Source: Flavobacteriales bacterium (GTDB lineage Bacteria > Bacteroidota > Bacteroidia > Flavobacteriales_F > PHOS-HE28). Taken from it: a DNA stretch of 64,000 bases. Where the stretch lies: contig JACJZG010000003.1 in NCBI GenBank assembly GCA_020635715.1, positions 205,491 to 269,490 of the forward strand, written 5' to 3'. Each line of letters begins with the position of its first letter. The stretch's first letter is position 1. Below, piece by piece: positions 42,445-51,419 of the stretch. Below the pieces are notes generated by a model, which was given only the letters and a program-made list of their open reading frames with translations, searched no databases and was not told the DNA's origin. Both the position numbers and the translations under genes were made by a program.

Positions 42445-43437
42445 GTGAACACCTTCACCCCCACCGAACCCTTGCGGACGCCGGTCCTGCTCACGGCCTT
42501 CAGCCGGTATGACACGGCGGCGCAGGTCATGGAGTCCATCCGTGCGGCTCGGCCCCCGAAGCTGTATTTCGCCTGCGACGGTCCGCGGAATGACGAGGAG
42601 CGGGTGCGCACGGACAAGGTGCGCAGCCTCGTGGAGATGGTCGACTGGCCCTGTGAACTGCACACCCGCTTCGCGGAACGGAACCAGGGGCTGAAGAAGG
42701 CCATGATCGGCAACCTGGACTGGTTCTTCGAGCATGAGCCGGAGGGCATCGTACTGGAGGATGATACCGCCCCGGTCCTGAGCTTCTTCTGGTTCTGCCA
42801 GGAGCTCCTGGAGCGCTACCGCGATGATCGCCGGATATGGTGGATCCTGGGGAACAACCTCATGAGCGACCCCGAGGCCGTGCCGGCTGCTTCCTACTAC
42901 TTCTCCGAGCATGGCTACGGCGCCCCATGGGGGTGGGCCGGCTGGCGACGTTCGTGGCGCCTGTATGATGGGGAGATGAGCGCCTGGCCGGACGTGCGGG
43001 ACTCCGACGTCTGGAACAGCTTCTTCCTGAGCAGTGCGGAGCGCCGGGAGGCCAGGTCCATCTTCGAGGCCACCTGGAGCGGGGCCATCAAGACCTGGGA
43101 TTTCCAGCATGATTTCGCCCGCATCCTCCACGATGGCATCACCATCATCCCCGAGCACAATTTGGTGCGCAACATCGGCTTCGAGGGTGACGGCACCAAC
43201 ACGGTGCAGGGGCTCGATCCAAGGGATGTGGACAACGCGCGCGAGACACCCTTCCCACTCGTGCATCCCACGGAGGTGGTGGTGGACACGGTGCGTGACC
43301 TGGCGTACTTCAACGCCTTCATCCGGCCTCCCCTGTTCCGGCGGGTGAAGGATTCCATCAAGGGGATCCTGCCCGAAAAGGTGGATCGTGCGATCACGCC
43401 CTTCTTCTCGAAACTGCAGAAGCGCTTCGGCGCCTGA
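42445..43437 (+). CDS. Glycosyltransferase (GT-A-like) of the polysaccharide locus
   Basis: This 330-residue cytoplasmic protein opens with PVLLTAFSRYDTAAQVMESI, KLYFACDGPRNDEERV and the acidic metal-site region GIVLEDDTAPVLSFFWFC. The characteristic YGAPWGWAGWRRSWRLYD follows, a pattern seen in nucleotide-diphospho-sugar transferase-like proteins of O-antigen loci. It starts with GTG 16 bases after wzx. Donor and acceptor are unknown. Confidence 0.8.
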   Translation: MNTFTPTEPLRTPVLLTAFSRYDTAAQVMESIRAARPPKLYFACDGPRNDEERVRTDKVRSLVEMVDWPCELHTRFAERNQGLKKAMIGNLDWFFEHEPEGIVLEDDTAPVLSFFWFCQELLERYRDDRRIWWILGNNLMSDPEAVPAASYYFSEHGYGAPWGWAGWRRSWRLYDGEMSAWPDVRDSDVWNSFFLSSAERREARSIFEATWSGAIKTWDFQHDFARILHDGITIIPEHNLVRNIGFEGDGTNTVQGLDPRDVDNARETPFPLVHPTEVVVDTVRDLAYFNAFIRPPLFRRVKDSIKGILPEKVDRAITPFFSKLQKRFGA

Positions 43438-43506
43438 TCCGGCGCGGGCATCCACCTCGCCGGGCGAAACCGCATCTTTGCGGGTAGTCCGAGAACCGTT
43501 CCCAAG

Positions 43507-44850
43507 GTGCTGCTGTCCAAGCGCAAGCTGATCAACTCGCTCTTCCTGCTGTCCTTCCCGATCTATGGGATCGGCATGTACGTGGGCTACAAGACCAGCA
43601 TCTCCCAGGGGACCGTGGTGGCGGTGGGTGGCTTCCTGGGCATCATCATCATCCATGTGCTCGACCTCATCGCCCAGCGGCAGGTGCGCAACATGGTCAC
43701 GCGTAAATACTGGTGGGGGCTCCTCTTCCTCCTCTCCCTGATCGCTTCCATGTGGAAGGCCCTGGGTGAGCATTTCCCCGGCGCCACCGTGGCCAATACG
43801 GTAGCCTACACCATCATGTTCCTGGCGCCCTACCACGCCGCCATCATCGTACACATCCGCAACCGCGACCAGGAGGACTTCGACTTCGCGCGGATGGTAC
43901 TGATCAGCCTGTCGCTCTTCCTGCTCATCAACCTGCTCGGTGTGGCCGCCGGCATGCACAACGTGTTGCACAATATCGAGGGCCGGTTGAACCTGCCCTT
44001 CGTGCTGGGGATCTACGATGCGGCACACATGCTGGCCATGATCAACCTGATGTTGATGTTCTACATGAAGGACTTCGTGCGCCGGCCAATGCCCTTCCTG
44101 GGCATGCTGGCGTTCTACCTGATCAACGTGGTCCTGATGCTGAAGGTGAACAGCCGGCTCTCCTTCATGACCTTCGCATTGCTCACGGGCCTCTTTCTAT
44201 TCCGGATGATCGGCAGGGCGCGGTTGATGTTCCCGCTCTCCCTGTTCACCATGACCATCCTGACGAACTTCGCCCTGCTGGTCTATACCATCCTCACGCT
44301 GCCCTTCATGCGGGCCATCGTGTCGCGGGTGAACAAGGAGGACGTCACCACCTTCAACAACAGGACGACCGTATGGGATGTGGGTTGGAACTGGCTCGAA
44401 AAGGACCGGCACGGACTCTGGTTCGGGCACGGATACCAGGGTCAGATCCACCTCAAGGGTTGGGACCACATCGCCGAGGTGTTCAATGTGAAGGATGTGC
44501 AGAACGTGCACATGCACAGCACCTTCATGCAGACGCTCATCAACCAGGGCGTGGTGGGATATGCGCTGCTCTTGATCGTCGTGTGGTACACCTTCACCTA
44601 TTTCCGCAAGCGCTTCCACGAGGGTACCGCGGAAACACCCTTGTTCGCGCTCATGGTGTACATGCTCTTCATCCTCCAGATCGACATCATCTGCTACGGC
44701 AACGACTTCGGCAACGCGCTGTTGTTCTGCCTCTTCGCGATGGTGGTGATGGATCCGCGACGCATCAGCCGACCCCCGAGGTCCCTGGACGGTGGCCCGC
44801 TTGAGCCTGCGGCCGGGGTCAATGCACCACGATCCGGTGATGCGTCCTGA
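43507..44850 (+). CDS. O-antigen polymerase/ligase-like membrane protein (Wzy-like)
   Basis: This 447-residue protein has about ten to eleven membrane helices (LFLLSFPIYGIGMYVGY, VVAVGGFLGIIIIHVLDLIA, GLLFLLSLIASMWKAL and later ones). A large periplasmic loop after residue 275 contains WDVGWNWLEKDRHGLWFGHGYQG and NVHMHSTFMQTLINQGVVGYALLLI, the typical O-antigen polymerase/WaaL-type loop. It starts with GTG; CATCTTTG at 43473-43480 could be a weak promoter. The 3' end overlaps the convergent beta-helix gene by 32 bases. Confidence 0.85.
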   Translation: MLLSKRKLINSLFLLSFPIYGIGMYVGYKTSISQGTVVAVGGFLGIIIIHVLDLIAQRQVRNMVTRKYWWGLLFLLSLIASMWKALGEHFPGATVANTVAYTIMFLAPYHAAIIVHIRNRDQEDFDFARMVLISLSLFLLINLLGVAAGMHNVLHNIEGRLNLPFVLGIYDAAHMLAMINLMLMFYMKDFVRRPMPFLGMLAFYLINVVLMLKVNSRLSFMTFALLTGLFLFRMIGRARLMFPLSLFTMTILTNFALLVYTILTLPFMRAIVSRVNKEDVTTFNNRTTVWDVGWNWLEKDRHGLWFGHGYQGQIHLKGWDHIAEVFNVKDVQNVHMHSTFMQTLINQGVVGYALLLIVVWYTFTYFRKRFHEGTAETPLFALMVYMLFILQIDIICYGNDFGNALLFCLFAMVVMDPRRISRPPRSLDGGPLEPAAGVNAPRSGDAS

Positions 44851-47548
44851 CGGTACCGCTGGTGAGGGTAACGATGTAGTTGCCGCTGCGGAGCCCGTCC
44901 GGTAGGGGTACGTTCGTGCTGCCACGCGCCATGCGTGCGGCATGCACCAGGCGACCGCTCGGGTCCATCACCTCCACCTGGGCATCGGCGTCAAGGCTTG
45001 CGGAACAGAACAGGGCGGAACCTGCGGCGAGCGGGTTGGGGAAGAGGTGCATGGTCGGGTCATCCGCAGGCGTACCCTCCTCCACGCCGGTGGTCAGGCC
45101 GCAGGTGGCATCATCCTCCCTGGCTAGGACGATGGATCCGAAGGCGGGCAGTGTGAGCGACCCGGATCGGATGGTGCCGTTCACATCGCGCCAGCACCCG
45201 GCCAACGGAATGTCCGCCGCGGCATCGGTCGGGTTGGTGAAGAGCACATGGCGGGTGCGTGGGTCCACCGTCTGCACGGTCGCCTTGTACAGCTCCACGT
45301 TGTCCAGCAGGTAGCTGGGTTCGCTGAAGTGGTTGGCGAAGATCATCATGCCCGGTTCGGTGAGATCGCTCTGGAACAGGAGGGTCACGTCGCGGCGCTG
45401 GCTGTCAAAGGGGATGTAGCGCGCGTAGATCGAATTCGGTGTGGCCGCCTGGGACTGTCCCTTGAAGTCGGCGCGCACCGTGCCATGGGTGCTGCTCTGT
45501 ATGGTGAACTTCAATTCGTACCAGCTGCCGGATTGTACGTTCATCATGTTATCCGTGCGGAGATAGAACTCCGGCGAACCCGCGTTGGACCCGTAGGTCA
45601 CCTTCAGCGCGCCATTGTCAAGCAGCCCGGCCTGGTATTGGATCTGTCCCTGGGTGGGCCAGCCGCTCCACCCGTTCGTGTTATAGTCGAAGCTGCTGTT
45701 GCTGATCAGGTTGGCGCTGGTGCGGGCCACCACTTCCTGCGCGTTCTCCAGACGGGGGCTGCGGGTGCTGCCGGCGTCCTCGTTGCGTTCTGCGCGCCAG
45801 CGTTCGAGCGTGTAATCCTTCACGTAGCCGCCCTGGGTGTTGATCACTTTGATGCTGAGCTCGTTGTACGGGTTGAAATAGCGGTTGTTGGTGAAAGTGC
45901 CGAAGTCGGTGAGCTCGGCGCCATGCACATGGTACTGCTGCACGCAACGCTGTTCCTTCGTGAGGCAATAGAGCGTGTTCCCGGCATACACGTCATTGAA
46001 GTTCGCGAGGTGATAGGGCGGGGTGGCGCCCGGTCCGTTCACGTTGGACTGGTCGGTGATGCTCAACTGGATGTCGTTCCCGTATAGGACGTTGTCCCGG
46101 ATCTCCAGGTTCGTGGAGACCATCGTGTGGTCCACATGGATGCCGGCCGCACTGCAATCATGCACGGTGTTGCGCCGTACCATGATGTTGCGGATCACGG
46201 AGTTGCCGAAGTAGATGCCCATGCCGAGCGGTTGGTTGATCCCGTAATCCATGGCCACGCTCTCGATGTTGCCGCCCACCTCGGAGATGATGTTATCCTG
46301 GATGGTGGCCCCATCCGCACTGTCCCAATAGATGCCTCCACCGTCGTTCACGGTCATCAGCACCTCGGAGATGATGTTCTTCTCCACGAGCGGACTGCCA
46401 CCCAGGAAGATGCCGGAGTTGCCTGTGCGCGAGACCGTGTTGCCACGGACGATATTGCTGGTCCCGGACACGTACATGCCATAATAGCCCCAGAACGTCT
46501 CGCCCAGACCGGCCTTCAGCGCGATGTCCTCCACGGCGTTGCCTGACACGACCGAGTTGTTGTCCAGCAACCCCATGCCCGAAGCGTAGGTGTGGTGCAC
46601 GAGGTTGTTGGTGTAACTGCTGGTGTTCGCGTAGCTGCGGATGCCGAAGTAGGAGCGTTGGAAGGTGCATCCCGTCACGCTCACGTTCGATCCCGTGTTG
46701 TACACACCGGCGTGCTTCTGATGCCGGAACTCGATGTCGCGGATGGTGATGTGTTGTTTCTGCCAGCCGACTTCGACCCCATTGTCGTGCACGGATGCAC
46801 GCACGTTGATGGTGTTCGGGTCCGCGTTCCCCGGTGCGCGGAAGTAGAGCACGCCGTTGGTGGCATCGTGGTACCATTCGCCCGGGCTGTCGAGCTCGCT
46901 CAACTTGTTCTGCAGGAAGAAACCCCAGCCGTAGTTGCCCGGGTTGTACACGATGGCCGGGAACTGGAGGGTGTTGTTCGTGTGTGTGCTGACCACGGCG
47001 TTCTCGTAGCACCAGTTGGTGCTGCGCAGGACCAGTTCGGCGCCGTTCCAGTGGCCGCTTGGTTGAGTGATGCTGCTGCTCGTGAGCTGGGTGGTGGACG
47101 CCGTGTTCACGCGCAGCCATCCCGTGTTCGGGTAGCGCGCCAGCGTCATCAGTTCGCTACCCACATGCACGTACTTCACCGGTCCGGCCACGTTCGCGCG
47201 CCAGATATCCCCCTGGTGCACGGTCCAACCGGTCACCGCCGTGGATCCCGAGACGATCGGCAGGGCTCCGTTGCCATAGCTGCCAATGATGATGGGCTGG
47301 GCGGACGAGCCGTTGCTGTTCACGGTGAATTGTCCGGGGAAGGTGCCGCCCCGTTCGAAGAGCACCTGATCACCCGGTTGAAGGCCGGCGGCGATCTGTT
47401 GCAGCCGGGCGATGCTCCGCCATGCCGTTGCAGCACTGGTGCCGTTGTTCGTGTCGTTCCCGGTGGGGGAGAGGTAGTAGGTCGTCGCGCGAAGGGGACC
47501 GGTGAGGCCGAGCAAGGCGAACAGGATCGGGTAACGGTTCAGCAGCAT
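44819..47548 (-). CDS. Right-handed parallel beta-helix protein with T9SS sorting domain
   Basis: This 909-residue secreted protein has a signal peptide (ILFALLGLTGPLRATT). A start typical of beta-helix proteins (YYLSPTGNDTNNGTSAATAWRSI) is followed by a run of coils such as ENTVSRTGNSGIFLGG-like turns, NIVRGNTVSRTGNSGIFL and NAVEDIALKAG. A carbohydrate-binding-like beta sandwich covers about residues 610-760. The last 80 residues are a T9SS type A domain (MHLFPNPLAAGSALF ... LRSGNYIVTL). The fold is common in polysaccharide lyases and surface glycan-binding proteins. It lies antisense inside the polysaccharide locus, so it may trim or bind that glycan (inference). Confidence 0.88.
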   Translation of the reverse strand: MLLNRYPILFALLGLTGPLRATTYYLSPTGNDTNNGTSAATAWRSIARLQQIAAGLQPGDQVLFERGGTFPGQFTVNSNGSSAQPIIIGSYGNGALPIVSGSTAVTGWTVHQGDIWRANVAGPVKYVHVGSELMTLARYPNTGWLRVNTASTTQLTSSSITQPSGHWNGAELVLRSTNWCYENAVVSTHTNNTLQFPAIVYNPGNYGWGFFLQNKLSELDSPGEWYHDATNGVLYFRAPGNADPNTINVRASVHDNGVEVGWQKQHITIRDIEFRHQKHAGVYNTGSNVSVTGCTFQRSYFGIRSYANTSSYTNNLVHHTYASGMGLLDNNSVVSGNAVEDIALKAGLGETFWGYYGMYVSGTSNIVRGNTVSRTGNSGIFLGGSPLVEKNIISEVLMTVNDGGGIYWDSADGATIQDNIISEVGGNIESVAMDYGINQPLGMGIYFGNSVIRNIMVRRNTVHDCSAAGIHVDHTMVSTNLEIRDNVLYGNDIQLSITDQSNVNGPGATPPYHLANFNDVYAGNTLYCLTKEQRCVQQYHVHGAELTDFGTFTNNRYFNPYNELSIKVINTQGGYVKDYTLERWRAERNEDAGSTRSPRLENAQEVVARTSANLISNSSFDYNTNGWSGWPTQGQIQYQAGLLDNGALKVTYGSNAGSPEFYLRTDNMMNVQSGSWYELKFTIQSSTHGTVRADFKGQSQAATPNSIYARYIPFDSQRRDVTLLFQSDLTEPGMMIFANHFSEPSYLLDNVELYKATVQTVDPRTRHVLFTNPTDAAADIPLAGCWRDVNGTIRSGSLTLPAFGSIVLAREDDATCGLTTGVEEGTPADDPTMHLFPNPLAAGSALFCSASLDADAQVEVMDPSGRLVHAARMARGSTNVPLPDGLRSGNYIVTLTSGTVRTHHRIVVH

Positions 47549-47714
47549 GGTGCGGTTCTGGCCCTGTTCAACCCCCTTGGACGCGAAGCGGTTGCGCTGA
47601 TCCGACGAAGCCTGTGGTGCGTTCGACGAAGTGTTCTTTCTTCCGGTTGAAGGCGTTCACCCTTCGGTGTTGATAGGCGCGTGCATCCGCCCAGGCACCC
47701 TTCACCCAGCCCGG

Positions 47715-47722
47715 TACTTTTG
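47715..47722 (+). promoter_or_regulatory. TAnnTTTG promoter element just upstream of the GT4 start
   Basis: TACTTTTG matches the -7 consensus exactly and ends five bases before the GTG start of the glycosyltransferase at 47728. Transcription would begin at or next to the start codon, implying a leaderless message or a start further downstream. Confidence 0.5.
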
Positions 47723-47727
47723 GAGCC

Positions 47728-48843
47728 GTGCCCGCCCCCCCGTACCGCGTCCTTGTCGTCGGTCAGACCCCGCCCCCCCATCACGGTCAGGCCATCATGA
47801 TCGCCCGCCTGTTGGAGATGCGCAGTGACCAACTACACCTCTTCCATGTGCGACTGGCCTATTCCGACGATATCGGCAGTGTGGGCAAGTTCGCCTTCCG
47901 CAAGGTGCTCATCCTGTTCACCACCATCCTGCGCGTTTGGTGGGCCCGGCTCCGGCATCGGCCCCAGGTCCTGTACTATCCACCCAGCGGTCCCAGCAAG
48001 GTCCCGGTGCTCCGCGACATCGTCTTCCTGCTGGCCACCCGCTGGCTGTTCCCGAAGACAGTGTTCCACTTCCACGCGGGTGGTGTCTCGGGCTTCGCCC
48101 CGGAACTTCCCGCCGTGCTCCGGCCCTTGTTCCGGGCGGCGTACCGCAAGCCGGACCTGGCCATCCGCACCGCACCCCAGAACCCCGACGATGGGGCGGT
48201 CTTCGGCGCCCTGCGGAACGTGGTCGTGCCGAACGGCGTGGAGGACATGCGTGGGACGGTGCCCGAGCATCGGGCCGCAGCCGGCGAGCCGCTGACCATC
48301 CTCTTCACCGGGGTGATGACCGGCACCAAGGGCGTGATGGTGGTGCTTGAGGCCTTCGCACGGGTGCGGGAGCAGGGGATGGATGCCCGCCTGGAACTGA
48401 TGGGCAAGTGGAGCAGTGAAGCCTTTCGCGAGCACTGCGAGGCTTATGTGCGCGACCGTGGGATCGAGGATCGTGTACGCTTCCTTGGTGTGCTCAGCGG
48501 GCGTGAGAAGTTCGAACGTTTCGCGGCGTGCGACATCTTCTGCTTCCCCTCCTTCTATGAAGCGGAGACCTTCGGCCTGGTGCTCCTGGAGGCCATGCAG
48601 TTCGCGAAGCCGGTGGTCAGCACGGTCTGGCGGGGCATTCCGTCCGTGGTGGCCGATGGGCAAAGTGGCTATTTGGTCCCCGTACGGCAGCCCGGGGACG
48701 TTGCCGAACGCCTGCTTGCGTTGCGTGATGAGGCGTCGCGCCTGCGCATGGGGGAGGAGGGTCGCCGCATCTTTGAGCGTGAATTCACGTTGAAGGCCTT
48801 TCATCATAGCATGGAACGGGAGTTCATCGCCTTGTTCCAGTGA
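47728..48843 (+). CDS. Glycosyltransferase family 4
   Basis: This 371-residue GT-B enzyme has the N-terminal GQTPPPHHGQAIMIARLL typical of GT4 polysaccharide enzymes. The linker/second domain reads ILFTGVMTGTKGVMVVLEAF, and the donor-site E-x7-E motif is FPSFYEAETFGLVLLEAMQ. A GTG at 47728 is used because the conserved N-terminus begins within a few residues; no ATG precedes it. The stop overlaps the next gene's GTG (GTGA). Confidence 0.9.
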   Translation: MPAPPYRVLVVGQTPPPHHGQAIMIARLLEMRSDQLHLFHVRLAYSDDIGSVGKFAFRKVLILFTTILRVWWARLRHRPQVLYYPPSGPSKVPVLRDIVFLLATRWLFPKTVFHFHAGGVSGFAPELPAVLRPLFRAAYRKPDLAIRTAPQNPDDGAVFGALRNVVVPNGVEDMRGTVPEHRAAAGEPLTILFTGVMTGTKGVMVVLEAFARVREQGMDARLELMGKWSSEAFREHCEAYVRDRGIEDRVRFLGVLSGREKFERFAACDIFCFPSFYEAETFGLVLLEAMQFAKPVVSTVWRGIPSVVADGQSGYLVPVRQPGDVAERLLALRDEASRLRMGEEGRRIFEREFTLKAFHHSMEREFIALFQ

Positions 48844-49679
48844 ACCCCGGCATGATCCCCGCGCCCAGCAGCCCTACAGACCACGTGTCCGCCACATCTG
48901 AGAACCAGCCCGAGGCCTTTCCGAAGCGGAGGGTGCTTACAGTGGACATCAGCGTGGGTGGTTTCGAGGAAACCGTGCGGGCCATCGCCGATCATGGCGA
49001 GGCCCGGCGATCCGCTTACGTGTGTTGCGTGAACGCCCACATGACGGTGGAGGCGCGCGGACCGGAGTTCGCCGCCGTGGTGAATGGTGCGGACTTCGCC
49101 ACGGCGGACGGCATGCCTGTGCTGCGGGCCTTGCAACTCTTCCACCGGGTGCGGCAGGAACGGGTGGCCGGGAATGACCTGATGCCGGCGTTGTTGGAGG
49201 AGGCTGCGCGGCGGGGGGTCGGGGTGTACCTCTTCGGAGGTTCGGAGGATGTGCAGCAGCGCATTGTGGAGCGTGCAGCGCGGGAGGTGCCGGCCTTGCG
49301 GATCGCAGGGCGATGGTCGCCTCCCTTCGCGCCCTTGGAACAGATGGATCTGGTGGCTGATGCGGCACGGATCAACGCCAGCGGGGCCGGGATCATCCTG
49401 GTATCCCTGGGCTGCCCCAAGCAGGAGCGGTGGATGGCCGCGATGAAGGGGCAGGTGCATGGCGTGATGCTGGGTATCGGTGGTGCCTTCCTGCTCTATG
49501 CCGGTGTGGACAGCCGCGCACCGCGCTGGATGCGCGACCTTTCCCTTGAGTGGTTGTACAGGCTGTGGTTGGAGCCCCGCCGGTTGTGGCGCCGATACCT
49601 GGTGACGAACAGCCTTTTCCTCGTCCTATTCATCAAGGAATGGACCCGATGGATGCTCCGCGGCATGAAGGCCCGCTAG
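48840..49679 (+). CDS. WecG/TagA/CpsF family glycosyltransferase
   Basis: This 279-residue membrane-associated enzyme has the family landmarks CVNAHMTVEARGPEF, ADFATADGMPVLRAL, VYLFGGSEDVQQRI and VSLGCPKQERWMAAMKGQ. The conserved C-terminal amphipathic part is LSLEWLYRLWLEPRRLWRRYL. Members add ManNAcA, ManNAc or glucose-type sugars as the second step on the lipid carrier. The GTG at 48840 overlaps the upstream stop; an ATG at 48852 is an alternative start four codons in. Confidence 0.9.
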   Translation: MNPGMIPAPSSPTDHVSATSENQPEAFPKRRVLTVDISVGGFEETVRAIADHGEARRSAYVCCVNAHMTVEARGPEFAAVVNGADFATADGMPVLRALQLFHRVRQERVAGNDLMPALLEEAARRGVGVYLFGGSEDVQQRIVERAAREVPALRIAGRWSPPFAPLEQMDLVADAARINASGAGIILVSLGCPKQERWMAAMKGQVHGVMLGIGGAFLLYAGVDSRAPRWMRDLSLEWLYRLWLEPRRLWRRYLVTNSLFLVLFIKEWTRWMLRGMKAR

Positions 49680-49690
49680 GTGATCGGGCC

Positions 49691-49706
49691 ATGGGCCCGG
49701 GCCCAT
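49691..49706. repeat. Perfect 16-base palindrome downstream of the WecG-like gene
   Basis: ATGGGCCCGGGCCCAT is its own reverse complement and lies 12 bases after the WecG-like stop, upstream of the sugar transferase promoter. With no loop and no T tract it is not a standard terminator; it could be an operator or a restriction-like palindrome. Confidence 0.6.
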
Positions 49707-49776
49707 CTGGTACGGCCTTTGCGTCTTGCAAGCCCCGCCTCGACCCTTCGACGAATGGACATAAGTTATCGACCAA

Positions 49777-49809
49777 TTTGACAATGATCCGACGAAGCCA
49801 CTACATTTG
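49777..49809 (+). promoter_or_regulatory. Bacteroidota promoter (TTTG / TAnnTTTG) of the sugar transferase
   Basis: TTTG at 49777-49780 is followed after 21 bases by TACATTTG (49802-49809), which matches both parts of the phylum's housekeeping promoter. The ATG is at 49854, leaving a leader of about 40 bases. Confidence 0.78.
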
Positions 49810-49853
49810 GCACACTCGCAGGTAGGTCGAACGGTTCTTGGACATAGAACCAG

Positions 49854-50993
49854 ATGGAAAAGACACTAGGTCCTCAACACCGGATAGGTCGCTCAGCGAC
49901 CGGCGCAGAGCTCAGCAACGAGCTCTCCTCCCTGCTGCGCAATGGCCGGAGCTCCCTGCAGAACGTACAGACCGGGCTGAACAAAGTGCTCACCTTGGAG
50001 CCATTGACCACGGTCAAGGACCTGGTGATCGTGGGTGATGGTCCAGCGGCAGAGGAGATCTTCCGGTATTGCGAGGACCAGACCGTGCGTGGCTACCGCT
50101 TCCGCGGGATCTTCAATGACGAGCCCCTGGATGGTGTGCTTGGCGAGCGCCGTGTGGGCGATGTGGAGGCGGTCCGCTCCTTCGCGATCCAGAACCGCAT
50201 CGACATTCTGTACTGCGCCCTTCCCGGAACCCGCCGGGCGGACATCACAGACCTGATGGAGTTCTGCGAGCGCAACACCATCCGTTTCCGGGTGATACCG
50301 AGTGCCGAGAGCTTCATTCCGGTGGTGAAGACCTCCGAACTGGAGTTCCACGGCGAGGTGCCGGTGAGCAAGATCCGCAGGGAGCCTTTGGACAGCATCT
50401 ATGCCCGTGCCTTCAAGCGGATCTTCGACATCGTCTTCTCCTTCGGCATCATCGTCTTCGTGTTCTCCTGGCTCTTCCCCTTGCTGGCATTGATGGTGAA
50501 GCTCTCCAGCAAAGGCCCCGTCTTCTTCAAGCAGGTACGCCTGGGCAAGGACAATGAGGAGTTCGTGTGCTGGAAGTTCCGGAGCATGCGGATGAACAAG
50601 GAGGCGGACAGCAAGCAGGCCACGAAGAACGACCCCCGGGTGACGCGTGTGGGCGCTTTCCTCCGCAAGAGCAACCTCGATGAAATGCCCCAGTTCTTCA
50701 ACGTGTTCCTGGGCCAGATGAGCGTTGTGGGGCCTCGTCCACACCCGTTGCGGTTGAACGACCAGTACCGGGACATCATCGACAAGTACATGGTGCGCCA
50801 CTTCGTCCGTCCGGGCATTACGGGCTGGGCGCAGGTGAACGGCTTCCGGGGCGAGACCCGTACGCCCGAGCTCATGGAGCGCCGTGTGGAGCTGGACGTG
50901 TGGTACCTGGAGAACTGGTCCTTCTGGCTGGACCTGCGCATCGTGGTCAAGACCGTGACCAACATGCTGGGCAAGGAGGAGAACGCCTATTGA
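49854..50993 (+). CDS. Initiating sugar transferase (WcaJ/WbaP-type phosphoglycosyl transferase), short N-terminus
   Basis: The protein has 379 residues. The N-terminal part is a Rossmann-like domain (DLVIVGDGPAAEEIFRYCED, RRVGDVEAVRSFAIQNRID) without the four membrane helices usual in polyprenyl glycosylphosphotransferases. The catalytic part has its membrane helix (FDIVFSFGIIVFVFSWLFP), KFRSMRMNKEAD, NLDEMPQFFNVFLGQMS, VVGPRPHPLRL and RPGITGWAQVNGFRGET. It should transfer a sugar-1-phosphate to undecaprenyl phosphate and start repeat-unit synthesis. The ATG at 49854 follows a good promoter. Confidence 0.9.
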   Translation: MEKTLGPQHRIGRSATGAELSNELSSLLRNGRSSLQNVQTGLNKVLTLEPLTTVKDLVIVGDGPAAEEIFRYCEDQTVRGYRFRGIFNDEPLDGVLGERRVGDVEAVRSFAIQNRIDILYCALPGTRRADITDLMEFCERNTIRFRVIPSAESFIPVVKTSELEFHGEVPVSKIRREPLDSIYARAFKRIFDIVFSFGIIVFVFSWLFPLLALMVKLSSKGPVFFKQVRLGKDNEEFVCWKFRSMRMNKEADSKQATKNDPRVTRVGAFLRKSNLDEMPQFFNVFLGQMSVVGPRPHPLRLNDQYRDIIDKYMVRHFVRPGITGWAQVNGFRGETRTPELMERRVELDVWYLENWSFWLDLRIVVKTVTNMLGKEENAY

Positions 50994-51057
50994 CGGCATG
51001 CCCGGCAGGCTGGGATGCATTTCTCGGCCGGATCGGTCAACGGATCCAATGAACCAC

Positions 51058-51065
51058 TATATTTG
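51058..51065 (+). promoter_or_regulatory. TAnnTTTG promoter element of rpsT
   Basis: TATATTTG matches the -7 consensus and lies 30 bases upstream of the rpsT ATG at 51096. No strong -33 element is visible. Confidence 0.6.
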
Positions 51066-51095
51066 CGCTCCCTTTCCCGGAAAGGCATAGAAGTC

Positions 51096-51350
51096 ATGGC
51101 CAACCACAAGTCCGCATTGAAGCGCGTCCGTCAGACCGAGACCCGCAACGAACGCAACCGTTACCAGAGCAAGACCGCACGGAACGCCGTGCGCAAGCTG
51201 CGTACGCTCACCGACAAGAAGGCGGCTGAGAAGCTGCTGCCCGAGGTGAGCTCCATGCTGGACAAGCTGGCCAAGACCAACCAGATCCACAAGAACAAGG
51301 CTTCGAACCTGAAGTCCTCCGTGAAGCGCTACGTGAACACCTTGAAATAA
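51096..51350 (+). CDS. rpsT: 30S ribosomal protein S20
   Basis: This basic, helical protein of 84 residues begins MANHKSALKRVRQTETRNER and contains NRYQSKTARNAVRKL, a segment diagnostic of S20. It binds 16S rRNA in the small subunit. The ATG at 51096 gives the conserved N-terminus; the frame is open 27 codons upstream but those residues do not fit the family. It is a monocistronic gene between the polysaccharide locus and radC, followed by a hairpin. Confidence 0.97.
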   Translation: MANHKSALKRVRQTETRNERNRYQSKTARNAVRKLRTLTDKKAAEKLLPEVSSMLDKLAKTNQIHKNKASNLKSSVKRYVNTLK

Positions 51351-51377
51351 GGGTCGCGAAGCACACCGTACCTTGGA
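51109..51377 (+). terminator. Hairpin terminator after rpsT
   Basis: The stem is ACAGGTCCTC (51377-51386) paired with GAGGGCCTGT (51392-51401), with one G-U, around a five-base loop, 26 bases after rpsT. The T tract (TCCCGTTTA) is weak, so termination efficiency is uncertain. The feature spans 51377 to 51401. Confidence 0.6.
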
Positions 51378-51419
51378 CAGGTCCTCCATTCGAGGGCCTG
51401 TTCCCGTTTAAAGACGCGC

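Noticed and set aside
41118..44028. Long antisense open frames opposite the flippase and glycosyltransferase genes
   Set aside because: They are His/Glu/Val-rich mirror frames of GC-rich genes whose plus-strand products have clear families.
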